Shown one piece after another: positions 47,980-59,831 of a stretch of DNA of 64,000 bases. The stretch spans positions 19,077,652 through 19,141,651 of the forward strand of contig CM046344.1 in the NCBI GenBank assembly GCA_025403435.1, given 5' to 3'. The position numbers and the translations under genes are program-made. The notes beneath the pieces were generated by a model, which made no database searches, was not told the DNA's origin, and saw nothing but the letters and a program-made list of their open reading frames with translations. Each line of letters starts with the position of its first letter. Positions within the stretch are counted from its first letter, which is position 1. The stretch comes from Artocarpus heterophyllus (taxonomy: Eukaryota; Streptophyta; Magnoliopsida; Rosales; Moraceae).

Positions 47980-49000
47980 TATAAATTCATTTGTCCTAGT
48001 TTTTTAATATACATATATATATATATATATATAAAGGAGCATTGATTTTGGTGCTATTAGAGATTAATGTAATTTCTTTATCTAATTAACTTCATTTTTA
48101 TATTTCAACAGTAGCTGAAAGTGGACGAAAAACTCACATATAAGGTGAACCATAATAATCCATGTGTTATTGTTTGTACGGTTTTTCTTTATATGAATTT
48201 ATTTACTCTTGATAATATAAAATTAAGGTGTTTAATTCTAAATGCTTCCAAGTCCCTCCACAACCACCTCTCCTCACACAAACGAACCCAAGCCCTTATA
48301 AGTTTGGTTTATAGATTGTTAAAAAGCTTAAAAGGAATATATACTTATATTATTTCAAATTTGATCACGGGGAGGAGTCACTATATTAATCTCATTAACC
48401 GCACGTGCCGGCATGCCAAGTCCGATCATCTGCCCACCAAAACTTCCTTTACATTTTTTATGTTCACAAGTTGAACATATCCTCATTAAAATAACTATTT
48501 CTAACGTGCTTAAGTGCATATACTTTTTCAGCTAAAAAAAAAGTGCATACAATTTCACACGCTTTGGGTAATAGAGAAAAGTAGATTTTCATGTCAATAA
48601 GAAAGGAAAAAAAAGTAACAAAAAGAAAATAAGAAAGAACAAGAGAGGCAGAATGCAGAGACTTAAAACTTACAATATTTTCATATAAATAATGTGTTAT
48701 AACCTCATGGTATCATAGCCGTATCATAAAGGGTATGCCTAATAAGTGAGACCCAAATGAACCCCACAAATAAAACCCACCATTGTGAATTTGTGAGAGA
48801 GTTGGCGCTGTATCAAGGGCCTAATACATTAGTCTTTCAGGTCATTTAGTAGAAAACTCCTTTTCCAAATTGATAATTAGATTGATCAGGAACAATTTTC
48901 TCCCCAATAGGTCATTTGGTTCGTAAAGTGCATTATAAATTCACACAGTACATGTATTAATTTATATATGTAACCCCTTCATACGCTAGTCAATAATGCA
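47980..49000. other. Non-coding interval
   Basis: AT-rich, with a TA microsatellite at about 48011-48033. A 117-codon frame from 48121 begins with GTG rather than ATG and has no recognisable domain; I do not treat it as a gene. Confidence 0.4.
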
Positions 49001-49764
49001 AGGGTCAACTGCCTAAAAGAATGTAAAAAGGCGTTTAATAACAAAGGTAATACTCCTTAAAGATATTGAAAAAGGCACAATTTTTTATGGATTCTTTAGT
49101 GGTTGACTCTTGCATGCTTTTGTTGAAATGGGGTCACGGGTCAGGTAGCTTTGGTCCAACTTAACGCATCTATTCCATCAAAACAACATAACAAGACAAA
49201 AACACGCTAATAAATGGAACAACAGAGGAAATAACAAAAGTTTCTCTCTTTTTTCTTTTTTTTCTTTTTTCTTTTTTTAAATTAGCACTCAAAACAGTGA
49301 GGCCAAGTCAAATATTTAGTGTATTTTTTAGACTAAGTCTTAATGTTTTGTTAATAGCAGAGTTATAATCTTATAAGATTAAATATAATCAAAAATTTCT
49401 TTCTCATTAAAAAAATTACCACTAAAAAAAAGAAAGAAAGAGGGAAAAAAAAAAAAAAAAAGAAGCGACAACACATAACATATATAGCATCTCCTCAGCC
49501 CCATTTTTTTGAATGTATAACCCCCTACCTTACACTAACCAATACCCGTATAGTAACATTTACATCATCACCTTTGGAATTATTGCAAAAGGGCAAAAAA
49601 CCCATCAAAGATAAATGATATATGAGTACAAGGTGGTACCCATTTTTCACGGATAACCAAAATTACCATTCGGCAAGGGAAACAACTCTTTGGCAAAAGT
49701 CAAAGCCAATACATCCAAAACATAAAACCATCGCCTCTTTACTACTCTTTGCTTTAAAAGTCAA
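48988..49764. promoter_or_regulatory. Cluster of W-box hexamers upstream of the WRKY gene
   Basis: TTGACT or TTGACC occurs at 48988-48993 (minus), 49003-49008 (minus), 49103-49108 (plus), 49306-49311 (minus), 49698-49703 (minus) and 49759-49764 (minus). WRKY proteins bind TTGAC[C/T]. From base composition I would expect one or two in this length. The two nearest are about 0.4-0.47 kb before the start codon. Confidence 0.4.
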
Positions 49765-49915
49765 GAGCCAAACACGTAGACGTGACAAACTTCCCCCCTC
49801 CTCTCCTCTCCTCTCCATCTGCTCCACTCTCTCTCTCCTCCCCTTCATACAAAAAACCAATTGTTGTCTTCTTATCATCTTATATCATCATCATCAATAT
49901 CATCAATTAAAACCT

Positions 49916-49917
<2 letters not shown>

Positions 49918-50011
<94 letters not shown>
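49918..50011 (+). repeat. (CT)n microsatellite in the probable 5' UTR of the WRKY gene
   Basis: About 47 uninterrupted CT units, ending about 150 bases before the start codon, in a pyrimidine-rich stretch (49790-50100) that resembles a plant 5' UTR. Nearby frames coding long Ser-Leu runs are artefacts of this repeat. Confidence 0.9.
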
Positions 50012-50012
<1 letters not shown>

Positions 50013-50163
50013 GCTATAGTTTTCTTCCACTAAACACATTATTACACACACCCCCATATTTTTCTATTTTTTTATCTCTTCATTATCTTCTAATGCACAA
50101 ATATTAGTACTAGCAAGCTTAGTTTTGGTTCTTCTTCTTCTTCTTCATTATCGAAATCCTCTA

Positions 50164-52323
50164 ATGGAGAAAGAAGTAGTAATGGAGACTTGGTCTTCAG
50201 ATGGTTCCGAAGGAGAAGAGCTTGTGAGAGAGCTTTTAGACGATGTGTCACCCTTGTTTTTGATACAAGCTGAGGATTATAATTCATCAACGGATCTCAA
50301 GACCAGTTATAGTAGTACTAATCCTCAAAATGAAGAAGAAGATAATCCTAATAATAATAGCAGAATTAGTAATTACAAGCTCAACCCCACCGTTTACTCA
50401 GGGCCAACTATTGAAGATATTGAGAATGCTTTGTCGGTGAAGTCAAGAAAAATCCAATCCCAAGAGCTTTCACCTCCTAGGTACATGTTTTATATGTGTG
50501 TGTGTATGTTCAACTTGATTCATTTCAAATGCTATGTTTTTGTACAAATCCTTGAATTTGTGGATCTGGGTTTTGTTTGAAACATGGATATGTATAATTA
50601 AATTTTTGTTTTTTTTTTTTCCTATTTCAGGATTTCTATATTGGAGAGGGGACTAAGTAAGATTGAGAACAAATATACACTGAAAATAAAGAGCTGTGGA
50701 AATGGGATGGCTGATGATGGCTATAAATGGAGGAAGTATGGGCAGAAGTCCATCAAGAATAGCCCAAATCCTAGGTACGTTCTACACAAAAATTCTCTCC
50801 TTTTTATTTCTTCAAATAACAAAAAAAAACTATTATTCTTTATACGTTCCTTTAAATGAATCAAATGTTATCTTGATGTATTAAATTCACAAGATTTTTT
50901 TTTGCTTGTACTTCTCAATTTTTATATCGAGTATTAGACCTTTTAAATTTTTAAGAAAATAAAAAGAGATATTTAAGACGGGTTGCATTTGCAAGAGTCC
51001 CACAACAATTGCAGAGAAGTATCTTTAATGTTTTCCTAAATTCAAAGCGCTTTTTTTTTTGTCCTTTTTTTTTCTCTCCCGAAATGTTCTTTCTTTAATA
51101 TTTGACTCTGTGAATTCAGATTCCCTTATGTATAAAATGGACGTGGGCCACACGTGTTTGTGATGAAAACTATAATTTGATGGAAATAGCTTCATAATGA
51201 TGCACTTATTAGAGACGTAAACCAATCAACTTTGCATTATATAAATGGAGAAAAAGGTTTAGTATTCCTAATGCCATTTCCCTCAACCACCAAATTAACT
51301 ATCTCAACCGTATTATTTTACTCTTTATTTATAAAGATTTTCTTAATCCTCTTCCCTAGTTACCTACCTAGCTACAAAGTACTAAAGATTAGGAGCAAGC
51401 AAAAAGATATTATCAGCAATAACATATATCTGATCTTTTTACACATTGTTATAAAATAATATTATAAAATCTCTTATCTAATCAATTAGGTGACGTTTGA
51501 TCTAATTACATATTGTCCTAACACAATATAAGACCCATTTTCTAACCAATAAGTTCAAATTGTGGTCCATCACCTGTGATAATGGTCACTTTTTTGGCCA
51601 AATTTTAATAAACTATTTTTCATTACCTTTTTAGCCAAGAAAGAAAAAAAAAATCCACATCATTAGCCTTTTAGAGGATTCTACAACCTTCATAGGTAAT
51701 ACATGTTGTATCACTCTTTTTTTTTTTACAAATATAATGGTTGAAAAATAGATGCTCACTTATGGGTATCTTTTTCGATTCCTTGCCTAAGCTTTTATTT
51801 TGACGATGGTTGGAAAATCAGGAGCTACTACAGGTGCACAAGCCCAAGGTGCAGTGCAAAGAAGCAAGTGGAGAGGTCCGGAGATGACCCAGAGACACTC
51901 ATCATCACGTATGAAGGGCTCCACCTGCACTTTACTTATCCATTTTTCATTTTGAACCAGACCAAAGATGCCAATCTACCAATCAAGAGGCCCAAGAAGT
52001 ACTCCTCGGGATTAGAGGCCCAAGACCATGAAGCCCAACAAACACCAGAGACCCAAGAAAACCCACGAATTTTTGACCTAACGCGCCATGATTCAAGCAG
52101 TGCTTTAATGGCCTACAATATTGAAGAACAGGCCCAAGAAGAAAGAGGCTCACAAGGGCTACTGCAAGACGTAGTACCATTGATGATTCTGAATCCTTCA
52201 AGCAGTACGTCGTCGCTGTCCTCTTGTTCACCTCCAAGTCCAAACTCATCTTCTTCACTTTCCTGGCCTCCAAATCATTACACTCCTTATTTTGATATTG
52301 GTATAAATTCAACCAATAGGTGA
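50164..52323 (+). CDS. WRKY49: WRKY transcription factor, group IIc, WRKY49-like
   Basis: Three exons, 50164-50480, 50631-50774 and 51822-52323, with GT-AG introns, give 320 residues. WRKY proteins are nuclear, plant-specific regulators that bind W boxes. The single domain spans about residues 134-192: WRKYGQK at 139-145, then zinc ligands C159, C164, H188, H190 (C-x4-C-x23-H-x-H), the group IIc pattern. Intron 2 splits the Arg codon of NPRSYY in phase 2, the conserved WRKY intron position. The unusual [11 protein letters not shown] after the finger, [11 protein letters not shown], and a C-terminal [11 protein letters not shown] resemble Arabidopsis WRKY49. The N-terminus is acidic ([12 protein letters not shown]) and the C-terminus Ser-rich. 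I chose ATG 50164 ([10 protein letters not shown]); an upstream in-frame ATG at 50125 would add 13 hydrophobic residues that look untranslated. The symbol is by resemblance only. Confidence 0.93.
50481..50630 (+). other. WRKY gene intron 1
   Basis: 150 bp, starts GTACATG and ends TTTCAG after a T-rich tract. Phase 2, splitting an AGG codon. Confidence 0.88.
50775..51821 (+). other. WRKY gene intron 2
   Basis: 1047 bp, starts GTACGTT and ends AAATCAG. AT-rich with no inserted element recognised. Phase 2 at the conserved Arg codon in the WRKY domain. Confidence 0.9.
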
Positions 52324-52519
52324 ATTCTTATATTAATGTAGGTTGAAACTTGAAATCCAATAATCCTTGGTTAGTGTTTTGTTTCTATATTTAGATAATT
52401 GCGAACTATACAATATGTGTAATAATGCTATGTAATGTTCCTAGCCAAAACAAATAATGATGATAGTATATTGTTTAACCTCATGTAGATTTTGTTTGTA
52501 AAACGAGGAAGCAAAGGCA

Positions 52520-53960
52520 TATTTTATTATGATTTTTATTTTTATTTATTTATTTTTGTTAAATAACAAACTTAATTCATAGAAGCTCATCACAAATGAG
52601 GGTCACCATATTATGGAACTCCTCTAGTAAAAAAGAGAGGTTGTTTACACAAATACCACAAAAATTAAGTTTAGATTAATTTGGTACATTACATATAGTA
52701 TTCTAAATATACACCATATAGAAGAGTTTGATGATATGAGGTTGAAGAAGGTACATGTAAAATTTAGAGAGATATTAAAAGGTGACATGCATTGCAATTC
52801 TTTTTGGGCTATGGCAGTTATCAACCTAGCCCAAGAAGGATGACATTTAGCATAAGAAGCTCAAAAAAGAGCCACATATAGAAAGTTCTACCAATTAGAC
52901 GAAGCATCAACCACTCTGTTGACTTTTCTAGGCAAAAGAGAAAAGATAGCACCAACACATCCTAGTCTTGATATCATAGAACATGTCACTAAGCATCGAA
53001 TAGGTTGGGTCTTGCCCTGCGTTTAGAGCTTGCACTGCCACCTTTGAGACAAATACCTCGACAAATGGCCAAGTAATGTAACTTTTAGAGTTTTTATCAT
53101 TTTACTACTTCGTATTTAAAGAAAACATTATAATGGTGTTCTGTTGTTTAAAAAATATTAAAATAATACCCCATAGTTTTTGAAAATATCATTTTGACAC
53201 TTTGAGTCTATTTTTTGTGACATGAAATTTTTAACTTAATATTAAAATATTACATAAATAATGCCAAAAATTGAATAAGTCTTTATATATACTTTTCTGT
53301 GATGAATTTTGTTTAATGTTTTGTTTTGATATTCTATTATAGTTTTATAAAATTAATTGTGATTCATTAATAAAATGGTAAGTTAGAAATTTCACATTAA
53401 AAAACATAAATCCAAGATATCAAAATAATATTCTTGAAAACTAAAATGTATCATTTTGATATCTCCAAATAACAGAGTGCCAATATGATATTTATCTAAA
53501 ACACAAGGCATCGAAATGATAATATCCCTAACTTTTAATACTCGATGCCTCTGTCTAGATAAGCGTTATATCACCAGCTTAGGAAAGCAACTTGGCCTTC
53601 CAACTCACCAATCGCTTTTAAATATTTCTCGTTTTGAATATGAAAATCCTAGATTCTATGGTGAGTTGAAGAAAGAAGATTTCCCGATAATATTTGCTTC
53701 TCCAAAAGCTTTATCCATGCCTAACCTCATCAATAAGTCGCGTAGTTTCATTTTCGACAAAGAAAAAGGAAGTGAAAAGCATACCGGATTTGTCCGTGCT
53801 CACACGTTGGCCAGATCATCACTCATAATCCTTGATGCATGTGAGCATAACTTCAATATCCATCATTGTAGCATGACAAACATGTGAGGGTATCATCTAT
53901 AAACATGGCATGAGTGATTAGAGAATTTTTTATTCAACCAAGATAAAGTTCCATTGATAG
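52520..53960 (-). pseudogene. LINE (non-LTR retrotransposon) remnant: RT and RNase H pieces
   Basis: Minus strand, reading down from 53960. AMFIDDTLTC stands at the position of the LINE RT F-A-D-D motif. After a frameshift come SGQRVSTDKSGMLF and KRLVSWKAKLLS, which fit the SGQ-x-VN-x-x-KS and W-K-x-KLLS blocks of plant L1-type RT. Near 52890-53060 VEVFVSKVAVQALNAGQD and, in another frame, LLPRKVNRVVDASSNW fit the plant LINE-associated RNase H-like domain. Stops and shifts are frequent and the zinc-binding region between is lost. A short AAATAAATAAAT-type tail near 52540 may be the 3' end. It begins about 200 bp beyond the WRKY stop codon. Assignment rests on short motifs. Confidence 0.6.
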
Positions 53961-54317
53961 GTTTTTTTTTTTTTAAATTGTAAAGTTCTCTATATGTGTT
54001 TGGTACTTCTTTAAAAAATATATTACACTATAATTTTTGTATTTTTAAAGCATGATTTCATTTAATATGAATAAAGTTTAAAAGATCAAGTAAAGGTTTG
54101 CAATGTATTTGTAATTATTGTTTTTAAAGTATGATAGCATTTTGTTAATGGACAAAGTTTTTCAATTTAAGTTATAAGTTTATTGATTGCATTTGTTATG
54201 CAATAAATTTTAAAAATGATAATTATGATTTGTAAATATGTTTGCATATAATGTGATTGCATTTGATATGCTCACTAAAGTTAAAAGGAAGGTAAAGTAA
54301 AGATAATAAAAAGAAAG

Positions 54318-55585
54318 TGTCATACCAGCCTCCTTGTTACGAGGTACTGAAGTTAAAGTTGTGACCTTCTAGATGTGAGGTATACAAGTAAAGTTAAAGT
54401 TTGACCTCCTAGATGTGAGGTACATGACCTCGAAGTTCGATGGTCTCAAGTCTTCTACAAGGGAAGCATCATGTTTATGATCTCATGATTAAAGAGTTGA
54501 TACGAACACTAAAGATTATAAGATAAAGAAAGTTAAGGAACACGAATAAAGATTAAGAAGGAAAGGCATGTTTAAGTTTATAGAATGTTCACAAAATGCT
54601 CATAATTGAAGTTCATAATTGAGCATAATCAGAATCATGCATTATGAATTTGCTTGTAGTCCTTATTATAAAGTATTTACGTTAAATGCTTATGAAAAAT
54701 ATTTCAAGAAATGTTTTATGTTAAGTGTTTATGAAAAACATTTTTATGTTTACAAGAAAAGATTTATAAAGGACGTTTTATGAAAAATGTTTCAAAAATG
54801 CTTTATGAAAAACATTTAAGAAATGTTTTACAAAAAACGTTTAAGAAATGTTTTACGAAAAACGTTTATAAAAAACGTATTTAGAAATGTTTATGAAACA
54901 CATTTAAGAAATGTTTATGAAAAACATTTAAGAAATGTTTATGAAAAACGTATTTAGAAATGTTTTATAAAAATGTTTATGAAAAACGTTTTCAGAGAAA
55001 GGTTTTTATGAGAAAATTTTTAAAGCATGTTTAAATGATTTGTGAGTTTATGTTTGAACTTACTGAGCGAAAGCTCATTAAAAATTTATTCATGTTGTAG
55101 GTAGTCCTACGGGTGACCAGTAGGACTTGTTTGAGGAGCTTGGTGATGCGGATGGCAAATGCAAAGATTTGAGTATGGATACCACTATGATATGCTTTCG
55201 CTGTTCAAAGGGAAGGTTTTCCTCTATTTAATATAGTGTTTTCAAAGTATTAAGAAAATAACAATTTTAAGAAATGTTTTTAAAGTTTTACGATATATTT
55301 ACGACATGTTTTATTTTGTTATAAAGTTAAGTTTTAATCAACGATTCAGTAAATATTTCTTAATAAGTTTTAAGAAATGATTTGAAAATGGTTTAAAGTC
55401 AAATGTTGAGCAAGGTCTCAACTTGAATGGCGACAGAGGTCGCAACAGTTTTTATAAACATTTTAAAGGATGTTAACAACAACAAAAAAAAATTCCAGTA
55501 TTTTCTTACTAAGTAAGTAAAATTAATGTTTAAATAATGATATTTAAGAAAGTTAAGTGACTATCCGAAAAGACTGGTCATTACA
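54318..55585 (+). repeat. Possible Ty3/gypsy solo LTR or LTR fragment
   Basis: Begins TGTCATACC and ends GGTCATTACA, with ACTGAGCGAAAGCTCATT followed by TTGTAGG in its second half, a wording common in chromovirus LTRs. No target duplication, primer-binding site or partner LTR is seen, so this is tentative. Confidence 0.35.
54685..55000. repeat. Degenerate tandem array, ~22-bp unit
   Basis: About a dozen units of the type AAGAAATGTTTATGAAAAACGT, with the palindrome AAACGTTT recurring. It lies inside the possible LTR. Confidence 0.75.
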
Positions 55586-57130
55586 TTGATGCCGAACATA
55601 GCGGAGTAGTTGCCATGCTGGAGGATGGAATTTGGATGATGATAGGGCAAAGAGCTAGTGTAATATCCAAAAAAATCATTAGTTTAAATCTAAAGCTTAA
55701 TTAAGATTTAGACGATGAATTTCCTTGAAAAATTTTGTAATCTAGACATAATGAAATTCTATGTTCATTATGTATAATTTTTTGTGAATTAGGACATTTT
55801 TTATGTGAATAAATTTTATGAGATAATAATCAAAAGTTTGTTAAGTAGCTTTAAAGTAAAATATTGTGCCATTAATAGTATAATTTCACATCAATTTCAT
55901 ATCATTCTTTCATATGTTGTATTTGTTAGTTCTTTGTCTTGTTGTGTTTTGAATCTTGATGTTATTTGTTGGTTGATATATTTTTATGATAATTGTACTC
56001 AAATCTTGTTGCACAATAGCCATGTTATTTGATATAGAGATAAGCATGCTTGGATGAGTATATTCTCTTTATTTTTTTTTCTTGTATTTTAGTTTTGAAA
56101 AGCATATGTCATGGATTAGAACTTTGTCGTAGGTTTGTCAATGTGAACGACTGATTGAGTATCATTTGGAAAATGGTTAAGGCACTAAGATTCCTAGCAC
56201 CAAGGCCAAATCAGCTAGAGCCTTGATTGATATTCCCAAAAGGACATTCCCCTAGTAAGCCAATTTGAGCTTCTCATGTAAACCTTGTCGTTTGGCTAAC
56301 CACATTTTCTTACCGAGCCCAATCGTGCTCATACTATTACCTTTGTTCTGAAGATGGATTGGAACTTTAGATACGCATTTCAAGGGTAAGGAAATTTTGT
56401 GAGAAATTAGGTTAGGGATAGAAAATAAGTGTGAGAGAACTACAAATCGAAAGAAAGAAAGGGAAATGTTGTAAGACTTATTAGAAATGTTTTAAAAAAA
56501 ATAGAAATAAAAACCACAGAAAATAAATTATTGTGAGCTATTCCATCATAATTCTGGGTATTGCAAGGTTGGATTGATTAAAGTTAAGGCCTAACACAAT
56601 GAAAATTCAAAAAATGTCTTTATGTATTTAGGTTTAAGAAGCATCTCAAGAGGAAATTCCAAGGTGTCTCTAACTCCATGAAGTCTTTAGGACCGTCGCA
56701 TTATTCATACCCTTCTTTCTTTTAACAACAATCCATCCGCCCCGTTACAACCTTTATTGAAGACCATTCTGATTTCGGGTGGTGCCTTTGGCGTAGTAGA
56801 GATTTGTACCAAACGGAGAGTTGATGATGTCAACACCTTTGTTTTGATTTCGTTAATTATTTTTGTAAAGTTTTTGAGTGTTTACTTGTCCATAGCATGC
56901 ACAACACAACAATAGTTGACATTGGCTAAGTTACACACGCATCAAGTATGATTATCATAGGATGTACAAGCTTTTCAAATAACTATAGATTCATTTTAAT
57001 ACTTTTTTGATTTCAAGGTCATGTTTTATTGTTCTCTGAGATTAAATCTTGGAAGGTTGGTTAAGTTTTGTTTTCTGTATCTTTTGTTTAAGTTTTACTT
57101 GAGGACTAGCAAAATATAAATGTAGGGGAA
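55586..57130 (+). other. Decayed Ty3/gypsy non-coding 3' region (tentative)
   Basis: No gene. A phrase at 55873-55940 (TATAATTTCACATCA ... ATGTT-TATTTGTTAG) is repeated at 57138-57210, at the start of the LTR-like piece. The end of this interval, GGACTAGC...ATGTAGGGG at 57100-57127, resembles the polypurine tract and preceding GGACTAGC of G1. I infer the internal 3' region of a degraded Athila/Tat-type element. Confidence 0.4.
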
Positions 57131-58102
57131 TTTGATAGTGTATAATTTCACATCATTTTTATATCATTCTTCCATATGTTTTATTTGTTAGTTTTTTTTA
57201 TTGTGTTTTTATTATATTTTTATGTTTTGCAGGTGATTTGTGTATTAATAAATTTTTTTGGAGCTAAAAATGTTGATTTGGATGCATTTTGAGTTTGAGA
57301 GTTGAAGTCTAAAAGAATCAAGAGGAAAAACAGGCATTTTAGAACAACTAAAATAGCACTCTAGCACCAAATTTTTCACGCCCCTGCACTATAAGATAGA
57401 ACTGTGGTGCCCTAGCGCACAATTCCTCTGCCCCGCAAAAATGTCTCACTTCAGTATTTGGCACGACTGTGCCAAATCTTCCATATGGCCGCATACTCGT
57501 TCGGCCTATTTGTGCTGTTGTACGCTAAAATTCCATGTAGCCTCGCGGTTGTCTTTTTAGCTCTTTGTGTTTTTTCATGCAGCCGTGCGAATGTCATCAT
57601 TTTCCTGCTCGTGTCTTGATTTTAGCCCAAATTTGTGCTTCCAAAGCTCCAAAAACCCTAAGGTATAGCTCATTTCCAACAGGGGGGGGTTGCTTTTTAA
57701 AGATATTTTTGGCTTCCAAAAACTGAGTGAAACCCAGCCAAAGAGGAGGAGGAATCCATGTGAGAGAACTCCTATGGAGGCAGCGGCTTCCCAACCCAAA
57801 TCTGTTCTTTTTTCTTACTCTTTCTCCATTTTCCATTGTAATTATGTTAAGTTAGTTTTTATTTTAGTTATGGGTGATTTCTAAACTCTAAACTTTATTA
57901 TGTAGAAATTGTATAAATAATTTCCAAATTTCCTATTTGAGATTGTTTGTATTTCACCATAATTTCATGTTTATGATCATTTTCTTGTTATATTTAGGTG
58001 GACAACTAGATGTGACTTGAAAATTATCTAATGCTAGGTTAGAATGCTTGATTCTTTTTGTCTTGCAATTTTAGCAAGTAGTAACAAATTATGACACACA
58101 GT
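57131..58102 (+). repeat. Decayed gypsy LTR with PPT-like and PBS-like borders
   Basis: Begins TGATAGTGTATAATTTC just after a purine-rich tract (about 57119-57130). It ends near ATGACACACA, just before TGGCGCTGCGGAGGGG (58104), which looks like a decayed tRNA-Asp type primer-binding site. Short overlapping frames at 57575-57884 are not conserved domains. Confidence 0.45.
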
Positions 58103-58119
58103 TGTGGCGCTGCGGAGGG

Positions 58120-59830
58120 GCGTTTTGGATGCATCTCAATATGTTTTTAATAGTTCTTGAAAAATATGATAATACTATTATATATATATAATACTTTTAA
58201 TGTTATTATTTTTTTTTTTTTGAAAAAATAGTGTATGCCAGTGAGACCTCTACTAAATTAGTTCTGTTATTGCCTAACATGTGTGCAATAACAAAGTACT
58301 ATTTTCTGCCCTCATGTAAAAATTTATCCTTGGTAGTCCTGAATTTTTTAGCTTAAAGAACTTGCATGAACCACCTATCATGCATGAAGATGAGAGATGT
58401 CAAAAAGAAATGCTTGTTATCCTTTGTAGCCGTCCTAATTATTGTTTTTTTATAAGATTATGTAAGATATTTTTTTAATCAACGAGTTCTAGAATTGGAT
58501 AAGAGAGAAAGAAAGCATTGTTTTACAAATGTCTTAAGATTTATTAAATTAAATTTAATAAAAAAAAGTCCATTAGTGATTAATGGATTGACAAATTGAT
58601 TTGATGATAAATCGATGATTCAACGAGATCAATCAACATTTAATCAATGCTAATCAATCAACTATTCTATTGACTAGAAACATTTGATTAACCAACTCAT
58701 CAATTATTTTTCTAGCCACCTATCATTTTCTTAAAATTAAAAAAGTTCTTATATTTATTAAAAGAGATTATCAAAACTGGTTATCTCACCTAATTTATCT
58801 TGTAAAGTTGACAAGGATAGTTAGTTAAAAAATAGTGGTAATCAATAGTAAGGATAATAGCATGTCTAACTACCATCAATAGAGTAGCACAACAATTAGA
58901 TATAATTTTTTCTTCTCTTCACAGCATGAGTTTAAGACACAATACTTTAAAGCTTTGCTTTAAATACATGCCCGATTATGGAATATGCAGCGTTGAGTTT
59001 GTGATGGTGTGAGTGAAGTTGAAAGAGTGTTTGGAACTTAGTTTAAACTAAAAAATTTTGATCCAAACTAATTTTAATATAATATTTTCTCTAATAAATT
59101 TTAAATTACTACAGTATTTTGAGATCGAACCATTGGTTTAAAATGAGTTCCTAAATGCCAGTTTTTTTTTTTTTTTTAGTGAAAGTGACAAGGACCTCAT
59201 AAGAAAACAAAAATAACATTCTTGATAAGGATAGGTGCCCTTAGAAAGGACCCACTTCATGTCAACCCACCCCACTTTGTTACCCTCTAGTGTTCTGTTT
59301 TGTTGGGGTTAGTTGCTACGTCAATTCTTCTCTTGGGCACAGTCACAGCCGCAGCCCATTTCACTTCCTTGGGTTGACTTTTGGAGGAAATCATGTCCAA
59401 CCAAGCTTTGTTGGTCTTTAACCTGCGCCCACCTCCTCTAAACAACACAATTGGTGTGCGGCTAACCTAAGCCCACTTTCTAATGGTCAACTCCCCACCT
59501 TGTCCGCACGTAGGAAGGGATGGTGCCCTCCCCAATGGTCTTTTTTTTTTTTAAGGATTTTGTCAAAAGTCAACCCATATACAACCAAACCTTCCCTCAC
59601 TTTGAAGCTACTCAAATCCTTTTTTTATTATTATTTCTAATACCTCAAGGGATAAATTCTAAGGAAGATGTCTGTGGTTGTTGTATGATAATAGTAATTT
59701 TTTTGTATTTTTTATTTTTTTAGTAATAACGTTATTGATAAGAGTTGATAGCTTTAAATCAAAGGGGTTCTTTTTTTTAAAAAAAAAAAAGAAGAAAAAT
59801 TAAAGGGGTTTTTTGTTTTCTTTTTTCATT
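58120..59830. other. Non-coding interval with one MITE-like unit
   Basis: AT-rich. A foldback unit at about 59028-59163 has ends GTGTTTGGAACTTAGTTTAAACT and, reversed, GCATTTAGGAACTCATTTTAAACC, related to the unit at 45351. No gene is seen. Confidence 0.45.
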
Positions 59831-59831
59831 T

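Noticed and set aside
48121..48474. A 117-codon plus-strand frame
   Set aside because: It begins with GTG, has no domain I recognise and AT-driven composition.
49622..50107. A 161-codon frame with long Ser-Leu alternation
   Set aside because: It is the CT microsatellite read as codons and overlaps the 5' UTR of the WRKY gene.
53516..53887. A 123-codon plus-strand frame beyond the WRKY gene
   Set aside because: The opposite strand carries LINE RT motifs, so this is best read as the shadow of a decayed LINE.
57575..57884. Short overlapping frames around 57.6-57.9 kb
   Set aside because: They fall within a decayed LTR-like segment and show no conserved domain.
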